Below are positions 53,648 to 64,000 of a DNA stretch of 64,000 nt, piece by piece. Source of the DNA: Cyanophora paradoxa (lineage: Eukaryota; Glaucocystophyceae; Cyanophorales; Cyanophoraceae); assembly GCA_004431415.1 (NCBI GenBank), contig QPMI01000428.1, positions 62,001-126,000 on the forward strand, written 5' to 3'. Below the pieces are notes generated by a model. It worked only from the letters and a program-made list of their open reading frames with translations. It ran no database searches and was not told the DNA's origin. The position numbers and the translations under genes were made by a program. Positions within the stretch are counted from its first letter, which is position 1. Each line of letters begins with the position of its first letter.

Positions 53648-56600
53648 GATGACTCGGCCGACGCGAAGAAAGAGCGCGAGCGCTTGGCGGAGCAGTCGAA
53701 GCGGCAGCTGGAGGCTGTCGCCGATGGGAAGGAGGTCCAGCAGGCGGTCCTCACGAACGAAGTGCGCCCCGCCCCGCGCCCCGCTGCCGCCGTCGGTGCC
53801 GAGCCGCGGCCGAGCGCAGACCGTCAAGCGCCGCAAGCGCATCATCATGAGCGAGCAGAAGCTGCCGGCGACGTACCAGTGCTTCACGAAGGGCTTCTAC
53901 GTGCGCGGGTTCCTTTTCCCTCCTTTGCGCGGGCCCGAGCCGCGCCGCAGAACATCCAGGTGACCGTGCACGAGGCACGGGATCTCCAGCCTGCGGACCG
54001 CGACGGGACCTCGGACCCCTACGTCGGTGCGGCCCGCCGGGGGCCCCGCCCGCTGACGGGCGGCCGGGCCGTGGCTGACGGGGGACGGCGGCGGCGGGGC
54101 CGGGGGGCGCGCAGAGGTGGCGATCCACAACAAGCAGCGGCAGAAGACGGCGGTGCGGCAGTCGACGCTGAACACGATCTGGGACGAGCTGCTGGTGTAC
54201 GACCACATCGAGGTGGACGAGCCGCAGGAGCTCGAGCGCGGCAAGATCAAGATCTTCGTCAAGGACAAGGACTCGATCGGCACCGACGTCGACATCGGTC
54301 CGCCCGCGCCGGCTTCGCGCCGCTCCGCTCCGCTGCTCGCGCCGGGGGCCCCCGCCGACGTGGCTGGCGGCGTGCGCAGGCGCGTGCGACATCGACATCT
54401 CATACGTCTACCGGCAGCCCAAGCACCTCATCTGCCAGCGCTGGTCCGCCCCCTCTCTTGGGGCGCCGCCAAGGCGGGGCCTCGAGCGCGGGGCGGGGGC
54501 CGGGGCGCAGGATCCCGCTGGTGGACCCGAACGCGTACACGGCGCGCATCCAGGGCTGGCTCAAGGTCTCCTGCGCCATCATGGGGCCCGGCGACCCCCA
54601 GCAGATCGGCCCGCCCCCGCCCCCGCCCCCGCCCTTCCTCGCCCCCGCCCGCCCCTGACGACGACGACGGCGCCCGCAGACGTCTCGCCGGCCCAGACGG
54701 ACGTGAACGACCTGGGCAACGGGTACTACCTGTGGCGCAGCCCCAAGCCCCCCAAGAACTTCTCCTGCTACCTGTGCGCCCCCGCGTGTACCCCCCTCCC
54801 TCCCCCACCCCCCGGGCCCAGCGGGGCGGCCGCGGCGCCGCGCAGGCTCCGCGTGAACATCGCGAAGGCGGAGTACCTCCCCCAGATGGACTTCTGTGCG
54901 CCCCGCCCCGCCCCGCCCCGCCCCGCCCCGCCGGCCGCGCATCCCGGCCGCCGACGCGACGCGCCCCGCCGGCAGCCTTCACGACGCGCCCCAAGGACTC
55001 CGTCGACGCCTTCGTCCGAGTCTCCTTCGGTGCGCCGGCCTGGCGCTTCCGGGGGGCTGGCGATGCGTGGCCCGGAGCGGGGCGCGACGCGGTGGCCGGC
55101 AGGGGGCGTGGCGAACCGCAAGACGGCGGTCGTCTCGAGCTGCAACCCGGTGTGGAACACGACCATCACGATCCCCGTGCTCTACCCCTCCATCCAGACC
55201 GACAACGTCTCCATCTGTGCGCGCCCCGCGCCCGGCCCGCGCCCGGCGGGGAGGGCGGCGGGGCGCGCTGAGGCGCCGCCGCGGCAGACGTGATGGACCA
55301 CGACGTGACGTCGGAGGACGACATCGTGGCGACCGTCTCCCCCTCGATCTCCTTCCGCGAGCTCCACCACAACGTCGTCAAGCACAAGAAGCCCGCCCCC
55401 TACGCCCTCTCCTGGATCAACCGTGCGGCCCCGCCCGCCCGCCCCGCCCCGCCCCGCCTCTGCGTCGTCGTCGTCGCTGAGGCGCGCGGGGCGGGGCGCG
55501 GGGGGCGGCAGTGTACGGGGCGCCGCCGGACCGGACGCTGACGCTGCAGGGGGCGCTCGAGAAGATGAAGGCGCTCGCCCGCTCCGGCGTCTCCCGCGTC
55601 AAGGACGAGCACGAGATCCTCGCCGAGCGCATGGCGCGCCCCGCCTCCCGCCCGCGCCCGCCGGCCCCGCCCGCGCCTGATCGTGGGGCGGGGCAGAACG
55701 AGGGGCACGTGCCGGGGTCGTACTACCGGGGCCGGCTGCTGATGCGGGCGTACGTGGAGGGCCCGGTGGAGAACCACGAGCGCCTCACCGAGGCCGAGCT
55801 CGAGAACGCCCCCTTCTACATGCAGGGCGACGACGCCCTCGTCCGCCCCCCCGCCCCCGGCCCCGCCCCCGCCCCCGCCCCTTCCGACGGGCGCCGCGCG
55901 TGCCGCGCCGGACCGCAGCCGCCGCCGGCGCGGGACTACGTGCTGCGCTTCGACTGCTTCGAGTCGGCCTTCGTGGGCGGGCGCTCCGACTACCTCTGCG
56001 TGGAGGTCACGGTGGGGCCCTGGAGCGAGTTCTCCCGCCCCGCCCCCGCCCGGGCGGGGCGCGCCGAGTGGAACAGCTTCTTCCGCCGCCGCCTCGAGCT
56101 CCCCGAGTCCCCCGAGGAGATCCCCGACGTGCGCCCGCCCGGCCGACGCCCGACGCCCCTCGCGCCCTCCCTCCGCTTCAGCGAACCTGACGGGGGCGCC
56201 CGCCGGCCCGCCCGCTGGCCCTCGGCGCAGGTCTTCGTGAACGTGTACGCGGCGCAGGCGGACGGGACGCTGGGCCCCCGCCTCGCGTACCGCCGCATCG
56301 TCGCCCGCGAGCTCTTCCCCGACCGCGCGGGGGCCGCCCCCGGCCAGCAGCAGCCGAGCGCGCTGCGGGCCCTCTTCCTCGGCTCGGCCGTCACCGAGAA
56401 CCTCGACTCGGCGGGGCGCGCGCAGGGCACGTGGGCGCCGCTGCGCCGCGACACCTACTCGGGCGGCCTCCACGACGAGGAGTGGGCCGGCTTCCTCCAC
56501 TTCGCCATCCAGCTGACCCCGGCCGCCGGCACCGCCGGCCTCGACGGCCTCGAGGAGTCCGACGCCGCCTCCATCTACTCCACCGTGCGCGGGGCGGAGC

Positions 56601-59600
56601 GGGGCGGGGCGGGGCGGGGCACGGCCGGGGCTCGTCCGATCCGGGCGCAGGCGGCGGGGAAGATCGAGGCGATGCCGGAGTGGCGGCCGACGGTGGACCT
56701 CCGCTCGGCGCTGGAGCTGCAGGCGATGCTCCCGCGCGGCCGCCAGAAGCTCTTCCGCGAGGCCAAGGCCTTCGAGAGCCTCGCCCGCGTCCCCAAGGTC
56801 CAGCACGACGTCGTCGCGTGCGTGTACCCCCCCCTCCTACGGCGGATCGGATCCGGGCTCAAGCCGCGGGCAGGTACATCTACGGGGCGAGCCGGCTGGA
56901 CTGCGCGGACGAGAACGGCCTCGCGGACCCCTACGTCGAGCTGATGGTCGGAAACGTGAGCGACACGACGCACGCGGAGAGCAACACGCTGTACCCCACC
57001 TGGAACAAGGAGATCAAGTTCTGCCTCGACCTCCCCGACGCCGACCAGGCGCCCGCCGCCGGGCACGGCTCGATGCTCGTGCAGCCGCCGCTCTGGCCCC
57101 TCTGCTGCTTCCGCGTGTGGGACAAGGACAAGCTGGCGCGGGACCAGTTCATGGGCCACTGCTTCTTCCCGCTGCCGCCCCGCGGCACCGACAACGCGCC
57201 CTTCCCCGAGGCCTTCCCCCTCTACAAGGAGAACCCCAGCTCCACGCACGGCCAGATCTACGCCGTTATCCAGGCGAGAGGCGCCCCCCGCCGCGGGGCG
57301 CCGGCCCCGGCGCTGACGCTGCAGCTGACGCCCCTTCCGCCCCCGCAGGTGGTGAAGGCGGGGGTGCCGCGGGGGATCCAGCCGAGGTTCCTGGACACGC
57401 AGCTGATGCCGTGCCGGCTGACCTTCGACCTGCTCGGCCTGCGGGGCATGCCCGTCCTCACGACGGCGCTCTCGCGCGCCGTGGGCGCCCTCGTCCCGCA
57501 GACCTTCGTCATCGACATGAAGCTCGGCAGCCGCCGCTGCTCCGTCGAGTGGCCCCCGAAGGAGCTCAGCGCGGCCGCCGGCCAGCGCGCCGCCCTCGCC
57601 GCCCCGCGCGGCTTCGGCGTCTACAACCGCCTCCTCGCCACGGACCAGGAGCGCAACACGGACTCGCCGAACATCGTCCAGGCCGTCTACATGGACGTCA
57701 TGCTGCCCCCGTACCCCCCGATCGCCGGCGCGCTCGTGGTCCGCGTCAAGTCGGTGCGCGCGGACATCCGCACGACGGTCGGGCAGGTCACCGTACCCCT
57801 CGCCAACCTGTACGCCCACGCGCTCAAGGCCCCGCCCCTCTCGCCGGCCCCCGCCCTCGCCGTCGGCAGCCTCCCCGCCGTCGCCGGCTCCCCCGCCGAC
57901 CCCGCGGCCGCGTCGGCGTACCCCGCGATCTACAGCAGCGTCGAGTCGACGGCGACGGGCGTGGGCGACGCGTGGTTCGGCCAGCAGCAGCAGCAGCAGC
58001 CGGGCGTCCAGATGCAGATCAACAGCAGCGCCTTCCTGCCCAACCCGAGCGCCCGCGCGCCGCTCATCCCCGCCGGGGCCCCCGACAGCGCGGCCTCCCC
58101 TCCGGGCTCGCCGGAGCAGGTCCGCTCGCGCGGCATGGGCAAGATCTCGAGGCTGCTGCGCCGCGAGGCGGAGACGGGCGCCGGCGCCATCGCCGCCGCG
58201 CTGCCGCCGATGCCCGGCACGAAGCCGGACTACCAGACGCGCATCGTGGGCGGGACGGGCCTCTTCGGGGTCTCGACGGGCCCGCTCTCGGGGGCCCGCG
58301 AGGCGAAGCGCACGGCCTCGGGCGCCTGGATGGACTGGGACGAGTTCGACCTCGTGCGCACGCGCCCCGCCGCCCCCGCCGCCCCCTCCCCCGCCCCCGC
58401 CCCCGCCCCCGCCCCCGCCGGACGGCTCTGAGGCGGGCGCGCAGGACTTCCTGCGCCACCGGCCCCTCTTCGACTGCGAGCTCGAGGTCTACATCGCCGA
58501 CGGTGCGCGAGGGGCCCGGGCCCGGGGCCGGGGCCGCGCCCCCCGCCGGGCCCCCTTTCCCCCGAAAGCCTCACCGCGGCATCGGGCGTGCAGTGCCGTT
58601 CGACACGTTCAACCTGACGAAGGGCTCCTCGCGCTTCCGCATCCCCTTCCTCAAGGCGACCGACATGGGCGAGGAGATGGGCCGCATCAAGGGCCGCCTC
58701 ACCCTCCACACCCTCGCCCCCCACGCCGCCCAGGCCGCCCAGGCCGCCCACGCCCAGACCGCCTCCGCGGCCGCCGCCGGCGGCTCCAGCCGCGGCGGGC
58801 CCGTGCAGACGGCGCAGAGCAAGCTGCCGGAGGCGCTGGCGGCCGTGGAGGACGGGGCGCGGCAGCGGGACGCCCTGGACCTGCCCGAGGTCCCCGGGGG
58901 CCGCCGCAGCGGCGTGCCGAGCCTCGTGCGGCTGGAGCGCGTCGTCGTGCGCGTCTACGTGCTGCGCGGCCTCAACCTGCCGCCCCGCGACCTCGGCGGC
59001 TCGAGCGACCCCTACCTCGTCTTCTCCCTCGGCGAGCAGAAGTCCCGCCGCAAGGAGCACAGGAAGGTGCGGCGGGCGGGGGGCGGCGCGGCCCCTCTCT
59101 CTTTCCTGCGGGGCGCGCGGGGGAGCGAGGGGCTGACCCCCGCCCCCCGCCCCGCCCCGCCGCAGACGAAGACGCTGCAGCCGATGTTCTACGACTTCTA
59201 CGAGACGCAGACGACGCTGCCGGGGGCGAGCCTGCTCAAGGTGGAGGTGTGGGACTACGACACGGCCGACAAGGACGACTTCATCGGGGAGACGGTGATC
59301 GACCTCGAGAACCGCTGGTACTCCCGCACCTGGCGCAACAACCTCTGCCACCACGCCCTACCCGCCGCCGCCCCGGCCGCCGCCGGCGCCGGCGGCGCGG
59401 GGGCCGAGGCCGGGAGCGGGGCGGTGTCGCCGCGGACGGAGGCGGCGCTGCGGCGGGGGCGGCCGACGCGGGCGCCGGTGGAGCGGCGGACGCTGTTCGA
59501 CCCCGTGCGCAAGTCGGCGATGGGCAAGCTGGAGATGATCGTCGAGATCCTCACCGTCGAGGAGGCCTCCCGCATCCCCGCCGAGAAAGTCATCGTGCGT

Positions 59601-60980
59601 CCTTCCCCCGCCCGCCCGCCGCTCTCTTCCCCCGCCCGCCCGCTGAGCTGAGCGGGCGCCGCCTCGGCCGCGGCCCCGGCAGTCGCCGGCGAACGAGTTC
59701 GAGATGCGGGTGGTGGTCTGGGGCGCCCGCAAGATGGTCTCCAAGGACCCCGTCACGAAGATGAACGACCTCTGCGTCACGGGCGTCCTCGAGGCCGGCA
59801 ACGGCGTGGAGCCGCAGTCGCAGGAGACGGACACGCACCTGCGCGCCAAGGACGGCAAGGGCTCCTTCAACTGGCGGATGGTCTACCAGCTGAGCCTGCC
59901 GATCGCGGCGCCCGTCTTCAAGGTGCAGGCGTGGGACGTCGACCTCGTCGGCCGCGACTCGATCGGCGAGTCCGTCATCGACCTCTCCCCGCTCTGCAAG
60001 TGCGCCCCGCTTTGTCCCCCCCCGCCCCGCCCGTGCCCCGCGCCCCGCCCTGCCCGCGGCCGTCCTGACGCGGGGCGGGGGCCCGGGGGGTGGCAGGGAC
60101 GCGCTGCGGCTGCGGCGGGAGCTGATCAACAACGGGGAGTGCTGCTCGATGATCCGCCGCTGGCTGCCCCTCTACCACCCCACCAAGCCCGGCGCGCTCC
60201 AGGGCGAGGTCGAGATCCAGCTCGACCTCTGGCCCAAGGAGGTCGCCGCCCGCCGCGCCGTGCGCCCCCCCGCCCCCGGCCCCCGCCGCCCCGCCGCCCC
60301 CGCCCGCGCCCGAGCGAGCGCGCGCGCCGCCGGCCGCAGTCGGGAACAAGCGCGAGGAGCCGAACCGTTACCCGTCCTCCCGCCCCGGAGCGCGAGAAGC
60401 TGGCGCGCCCCGCCCGCCCCGCCCGCCCCGCCCCGCCCCGCCCGACTCGGCGCCGCTGACCGGGGCGGGGCGGGGCGCCACGCAGGAGCTGCTGCGGCCG
60501 GACCTCATGCTCCAGCAGGTCCTCGGGCCGACATGTGCCGCAAGTTCGGTCCGCCCCCGCGCCCCGCCCCGCCCCGCCCCGCCCGCCCCGCCCCGCCCGC
60601 GCCCCTCCCGACGAGCCGCGCGCCCCGCCCCGCCCCGCCCCGCCCGCAGGCGCCGTCGTCTGCGTCGGCGCGTTCGTGGTCCGCCCGCCCGCCCGCCCGC
60701 CCGCCCGCCCGCCCGTCCCCTTGCGCTCCGCGCCCCTGACGCCGCCGGCCCGCCCCGCAGATCTGCCTCGTCTTCATGCTGCCCAGTGCCGCCCCGCCCC
60801 GCCCCGCCCCGCCCCGTCCCCAGCCCTTGCCTGAACGCGCCCCGCCCCGCCCGCGCCGCCTGCAGTGATCTTCTCGGTGCGCCCCGGCGCACGCCCCTCC
60901 CGCCCTGCCGCCGCTCGGCGCCGGCTCACGCGGGCCGCCCCCCGCAGAACGTCATCGTCGCGTTCATCAAGCCGGGCTGA
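53648..60980 (+). CDS. ferlin (multi-C2-domain membrane protein)
   Basis: Plus-strand gene of many exons; first sure exon starts 53648, stop TGA 60978-60980. C2 blocks: NIQVTVHEARDLQPADRDG with KIKIFVKDKDSIGTD (53957-54290); a FerI-like QGWLKVSCAIMGPGD (about 54553-54597); LRVNIAKAEYLPQ with VWNTTITIPVLYPS (54850-55230); FerB-like YYRGRLLMRAYVEGP (about 55722-55765); YIYGASRLDCADENGLADPY (from 56875); LTFDLLGLRGMPVL (from 57418); VRVYVLRGLNLPPRDLGGSS with WDYDTADKDDFIGE (58950-59290); MRVVVWGARKMVS with FKVQAWDVDLVGRDSIGE (59704-59970). It ends in one hydrophobic helix built from four small exons: AVVCVGAF, ICLVFMLP (60761-60785), an 11-nt exon (60866-60876) and NVIVAFIKPG. Known: ferlins are Ca2+-dependent tail-anchored proteins for vesicle fusion and membrane repair. 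Asp pairs in three C2 domains look able to bind calcium. Confidence 0.85.
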
Positions 60981-61327
60981 TCCGCCCGCGCCCCGCGCTG
61001 CCCGCGCCGCGCCCCGGATCCGCGGCGCCCAGTGTATGCAATGCAGTGTACTGTGTTTCAATTGCAGTTTCAGCTTTCCATCCAAATCTCTCCGGGGGAG
61101 GCGGCGCATTGAGGCAGCCGCGAGTGCAATGGCATGGCCATGGGGGTCTCGGGGAGCGGTGCGCGCGGGCGGGGCGAGCGGGGGCCTGGCTCTCAAGCCT
61201 TCGGCTTCGAAGCAGCGCTCGCCGAAACGTATCGAGCGTGCGCCGCCGCGTCCTGTGCAGTGCGCCACCGCCGGCCGCTGCTGCAATCTACGGGCGCTGC
61301 AGCTGGCCGCTGGTTGAACCGCCGACG

Positions 61328-61729
61328 TCACTTGGATGTGCCGTCCCGACTCGCCTCACCCACGGCCTTCACGAGCGCGGCCCTCGCCGCATCGCGCTCC
61401 TCCGGCGTGTACAGCGCGAGGTCCAGAGGGCCCGGGGCCAGCACGTCGGCAACCTCCTCCACCTGCGACTTCATCGTCTCACTGCGGCGGCGGCGAATGA
61501 GACCTCAAAGAGAGAGCTGCGTGCTGCAGGGCACGCACACGAACGCCATCGAGGGCGAGGGGTTGGGCCGGCGGACGGCACGGAGGAGGGAAGCGACGGC
61601 GGACTCAGCGCGGGCGACCCCGCACTCGCCGACCGCCTTGGCAACCATCCGGAACGCCTCGGCGTTCATTGCCGCTGGCAGGCGAACACCCTGGGCGAGT
61701 TCGCAAAGCTGAGAACGAAGGCTTGACAC
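61328..61729 (-). CDS. small helical protein, unknown
   Basis: Two exons read on the minus strand: LCELAQGVRLPAAMNAEAF ... SMAFV, then ETMKSQVEEVADVLAPG ... VGEASRDGTSK, stop 61328-61330. The intron starts GTGCGTGCCC and ends GCCGCAG, phase 2. The protein is Ala/Glu/Arg-rich and probably all-helical. The start is not certain: the frame is open to 61729 without an ATG; an upstream exon from ATG 61788 (MTDSPRCEAANRP) would need a 26-nt intron. No family is recognised. Confidence 0.5.
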
Positions 61730-61794
61730 AGTACCCCAACAACGACCGGCTTCGCCGGCCTGTTAGCAGCCTCGCAGCGTGGCGAATCTGTCAT

Positions 61795-62165
61795 TGAACT
61801 CGGCCTGAACGTGTACACGACAGGCGGGCGGTACGCTCGTCAACGCCGACCGCAAAGCCCGACTCTCCAAGCTGCAGTCGGGCACACAGAACCTCGATGC
61901 AGCCAGGCCAGTATGTTTGGGCGAAGACTGCTGGTTTTCCGCATTGGCCCGCCCAGGTGCGCCTCGAGCATTTTGGCCGTCGGGTTTCGAACGGCGTTCG
62001 GCCCATTTATCTTCTCTCAACACATTGCATTTGATGGATTAGTCGAAGCTGAGATGAGGCCGGGGCGGCCTTGCTGGCTTCCAGCATTTGATCTCCCCAT
62101 TTTGAAGAGATAAGCCTAATGTGGGGCTCTCGAGGCTCCGTTTGGGCTTCGGGGTAGAAGGAGAG
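61795..62165. other. spacer between divergent small gene and PWWP gene
   Basis: Overlapping open frames on both strands (about 61763-62113), none with a motif. Probably holds the promoters and 5' exons of both neighbours. Confidence 0.4.
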
Positions 62166-62169
62166 TGTT

Positions 62170-63183
62170 TTGGAGACATTTTGTGTTGGTTTCGTGGGCG
62201 AGCGCAGCTCGGTGGGACTCCCCAGCTAACTTCGCACTCAACAATCCTCGCCCGCGTCAGGTCGTGTCCAGTTCGGAGATTCCGAAAGATGTAGTCAAGA
62301 AGAAGAAGGATGGGCAACTTTGCGTGCGATACGTGTGAGTCCCGTTCCTCGCACCCTGACTGTCGCTGGTGCTGATGCGCTGCGAGCAGCATGGAGGGCA
62401 CCGAGACTTTGTAAGCACCGGCCCAATTAGCTATCATGCGTTCGCTCGCTGACGCACTCTGCGCAGCGGCTGGTTCCCGCCGGCGCAGCTCTTCGATTTC
62501 CAGGATTGCCTAGAAAAGTTCTCGAAGCCGTCGGGGAAGCAAAAACGGATCCCGGTGGCGCTGCAGAGGAGTATCGACCTCGTGCGTCGGGGCTCGGGCG
62601 GCGCGGCGCGGCCGGAGCCTCACGGGCGCTCCGCAGGCGCTGGAGCGGTCGAAGGCGAGCGGGGGCGCGCAGCCGAAGCCGAGCGCGAGGAGAGGGGCCG
62701 ATAAGAAAGAGGCGCGACCGGCGCCGGAGCCGGCCGAGTCGAAGTCAAGGAGGCCGCCCGCGCGGCCGGAGGCGGCCGCGCACCCGTCGCCCCCGCCGCT
62801 GCTCCTGCAGATCGCCGGTGCGCCCCGCCGCCCGCCAGCCTTCCGCTCGCAGCGCCCTGACGGCCGCCGCAGCGCAAGCAAAGGACCGGCCGCCGCGGTC
62901 GAAGGCGCCCCCGCGGCTGCGGCCCGAGCGCAGCGTGCGAGCGGAGCCGGCGGCGCCTCCGCCCCCGACGCCGCCGCCACCGCCGGCGCCGGCGCCCTCA
63001 CCGCCACCGCGCTCGCCTCTGGACGCGTTCGACAGCCTGCTGCCGGCGGCGGCGCGGCGGCCGGAGTCGATCAGCGCCGCCGCGCTGGTCCGCATGGCAG
63101 CCTCGGGCGCCAAGCGCAGTGGCCTGGACGCCGACGACGGGCCCCCTAGGCGCAGGACCCGCCACGCCCCGCAGCCCGACTAG
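62170..63183 (+). CDS. PWWP-domain chromatin protein
   Basis: A PWWP domain is assembled from three exons: VSWASAARWDSPANF ... KKKDGQLCVRYV, a small exon MEGTET, and FGWFPPAQLFDFQDCLEKF. Introns are GT-AG, both phase 2; splicing creates the family's GTxTFGWFPPxQL-type strand. The third exon ends VALQRSIDL. Later exons are Lys/Pro/Arg-rich and disordered (RRGADKKEARPAPEPAESK; PLDAFDSLLPAAARR), ending at the stop 63181-63183. Known: PWWP domains bind methylated histone H3 (for example H3K36) together with DNA. The usual Pro-Trp-Trp-Pro signature is not literal here (RWDSPA). The start codon was not found; the N-terminal exon is open back to about 62120. Its nuclear role is inferred from the domain. 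Confidence 0.7.
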
Positions 63184-63536
63184 CCGCCCCGGGCCCCCGG
63201 GCCGCGCCCTCTACAGCCGCATTTCTGCGAGACGCATAAGTTAATTTCCCGTATACGTAGGCCTGTATATACGAGGTGCCACCGAGCTTTCAAATGAAAT
63301 CCAATGTCACTGAGGTGCAAGGCACTGCCAGCTGCGACGGCTGCGAACGATATGCTCCCCTGAGTGCCCTCCGCTGCATCTGCAGCTGGCCGTGGCAAGT
63401 TCCATTTTGCGAGCTCGAGGTCCGACTTCAGAGTTGAACCGATCGCTCGAATGCTTAAAGACATATGCATGTACAAGCTCCGTTGTAACGACTAGTACTG
63501 TAGACATACGGATGCGAGCCGCCGGAGCCTCCGAAC
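63184..63536. other. spacer between converging genes
   Basis: Mixed composition with no coding signal; it holds the 3' regions of the PWWP gene and of the PAP/fibrillin gene. Confidence 0.5.
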
Positions 63537-64000
63537 TCACTTGGTGAGCACGAAGAGATTGTTGCGGTTGCCCCGAGAGACGCGCATCGACTGAGGGCGC
63601 GGGTCGTCGATCAGAGGGGGCACACACAGACACGAAAAGAAAGCGCGGTACGTACCCCGTCGAGGAAAGTCGTCTGCGCGAGCGGAGCGGGTCGAATGAG
63701 GGGTAAAGGGGGGTACACAGGGTAGGAGTTTCAGCGGGGAGGTGGGGGCGGGGGTATGGGGCGAACCTCGAGGAAGCCGCGCGCGTTCTCGCCGGCCTTG
63801 AACCTGATCGCGCCGCCGATCTCGAACTCGTTGAACTTCACCTGTACCCCCCCGAGCCGCTCGGGGGCGGCGGGGCGGGGAGGAGAAGGGCGGAGGGCGC
63901 GCGGGGGCAGGAGGGGAAGGGGGGTACGACGCACCTGGACGCGGACCGGCCCGTCGACGGTGAACGTGGCCCGGACCTGCGGGGCGCGGGGGCGTGAGGG
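63537..64000 (-). CDS. plastid lipid-associated protein (PAP/fibrillin), C-terminal part
   Basis: The gene runs off the right edge. Minus-strand exons: 63976-63935 (VRATFTVDGPVRVQ), 63841-63767 (VKFNEFEIGGAIRFKAGENA), 63673-63656 (an 18-nt exon, TTFLDG) and 63590-63537 (SMRVSRGNRNNLFVLTK, stop 63537-63539). All joins are phase 0 GT-AG. The final string TTFLDG-SMRVSRGN-NLFVL is the diagnostic C-terminus of the PAP/fibrillin family. Known: fibrillins coat plastoglobules and thylakoids and bind lipids or quinones in plastids. Its presence is the best sign that the organism has a plastid. The N-terminal transit peptide lies outside the window. Introns begin GTGCGTCGTACCCC, as elsewhere in this genome. 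Confidence 0.85.
   Translation of the reverse strand, partial: LTPPRPAGPGHVHRRRAGPRPGASYPPSPPAPARPPPFSSPPRRPRAARGGTGEVQRVRDRRRDQVQGRRERARLPRGSPHTPAPTSPLKLLPCVPPFTPHSTRSARADDFPRRGTYRAFFSCLCVPPLIDDPRPQSMRVSRGNRNNLFVLTK

Noticed and set aside
61763-62113. overlapping ORFs on both strands (86-100 codons)
   Set aside because: No motif, and the splice sites needed to join either neighbour are not convincing.

Overview
This is nuclear DNA from a eukaryote, most likely a unicellular alga. Genes on both strands are broken by short introns of about 40-120 nt. Most introns are GT-AG and a clear minority are GC-AG. Coding stretches are extremely GC-rich (about 70% or more), while the spacers and mobile DNA are much more AT-rich. 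A gene at the right edge ends like a plastid lipid-associated (PAP/fibrillin) protein, which points to a plastid. The set of families (ferlin, giant beta-helix membrane protein, RES splicing factor, endonuclease IV) fits a haptophyte- or stramenopile-type alga; the sequence alone does not settle the lineage.

Layout. 1-5600: decayed end of a Polinton/Maverick-like (or polinton-like virus) element, with a retroviral-type integrase and a frameshifted protein-primed DNA polymerase B on the minus strand and a small basic ORF on the plus strand. 6020-19665: one giant plus-strand gene for a surface protein with CUB, lectin-like and IPT/TIG domains, a long parallel beta-helix, a Cys-rich stalk and a multi-pass membrane region. 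19.7-34.1 kb: gene-poor, repeat-rich, AT-richer land holding a retroposon copy, a divergent histone H3 gene whose N-terminus is a zinc-finger module, a minus-strand secreted/anchored protein with CCC-type cysteine repeats and a Pro-Ser linker, a second truncated retroposon copy, and several palindromic or tandem repeats. 34-46 kb: extremely GC-rich genes (coiled-coil protein, proline-rich protein, NEK-like kinase, endonuclease IV) whose introns typically begin GTACCCCC or GTGCGCCCC, with a TIR element at 39.4 kb.

46.3-64 kb: a CX9C protein of the mitochondrial intermembrane space, a hAT-type non-autonomous element, a small two-helix membrane protein, a CIA30 (NDUFAF1-like) complex I assembly factor, a coiled-coil protein, an RBMX2/Ist3-like RES-complex RNA-binding protein, a multi-C2 ferlin, a small unknown gene, a PWWP-domain protein, and the PAP/fibrillin gene running off the right edge.

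The genes are ordinary housekeeping, membrane and surface genes with no operon logic. The most unusual item is the zinc finger-H3 gene at 24047-24781. Many gene models were built by joining exons by eye; where junction phases and lengths were checked, this is stated.
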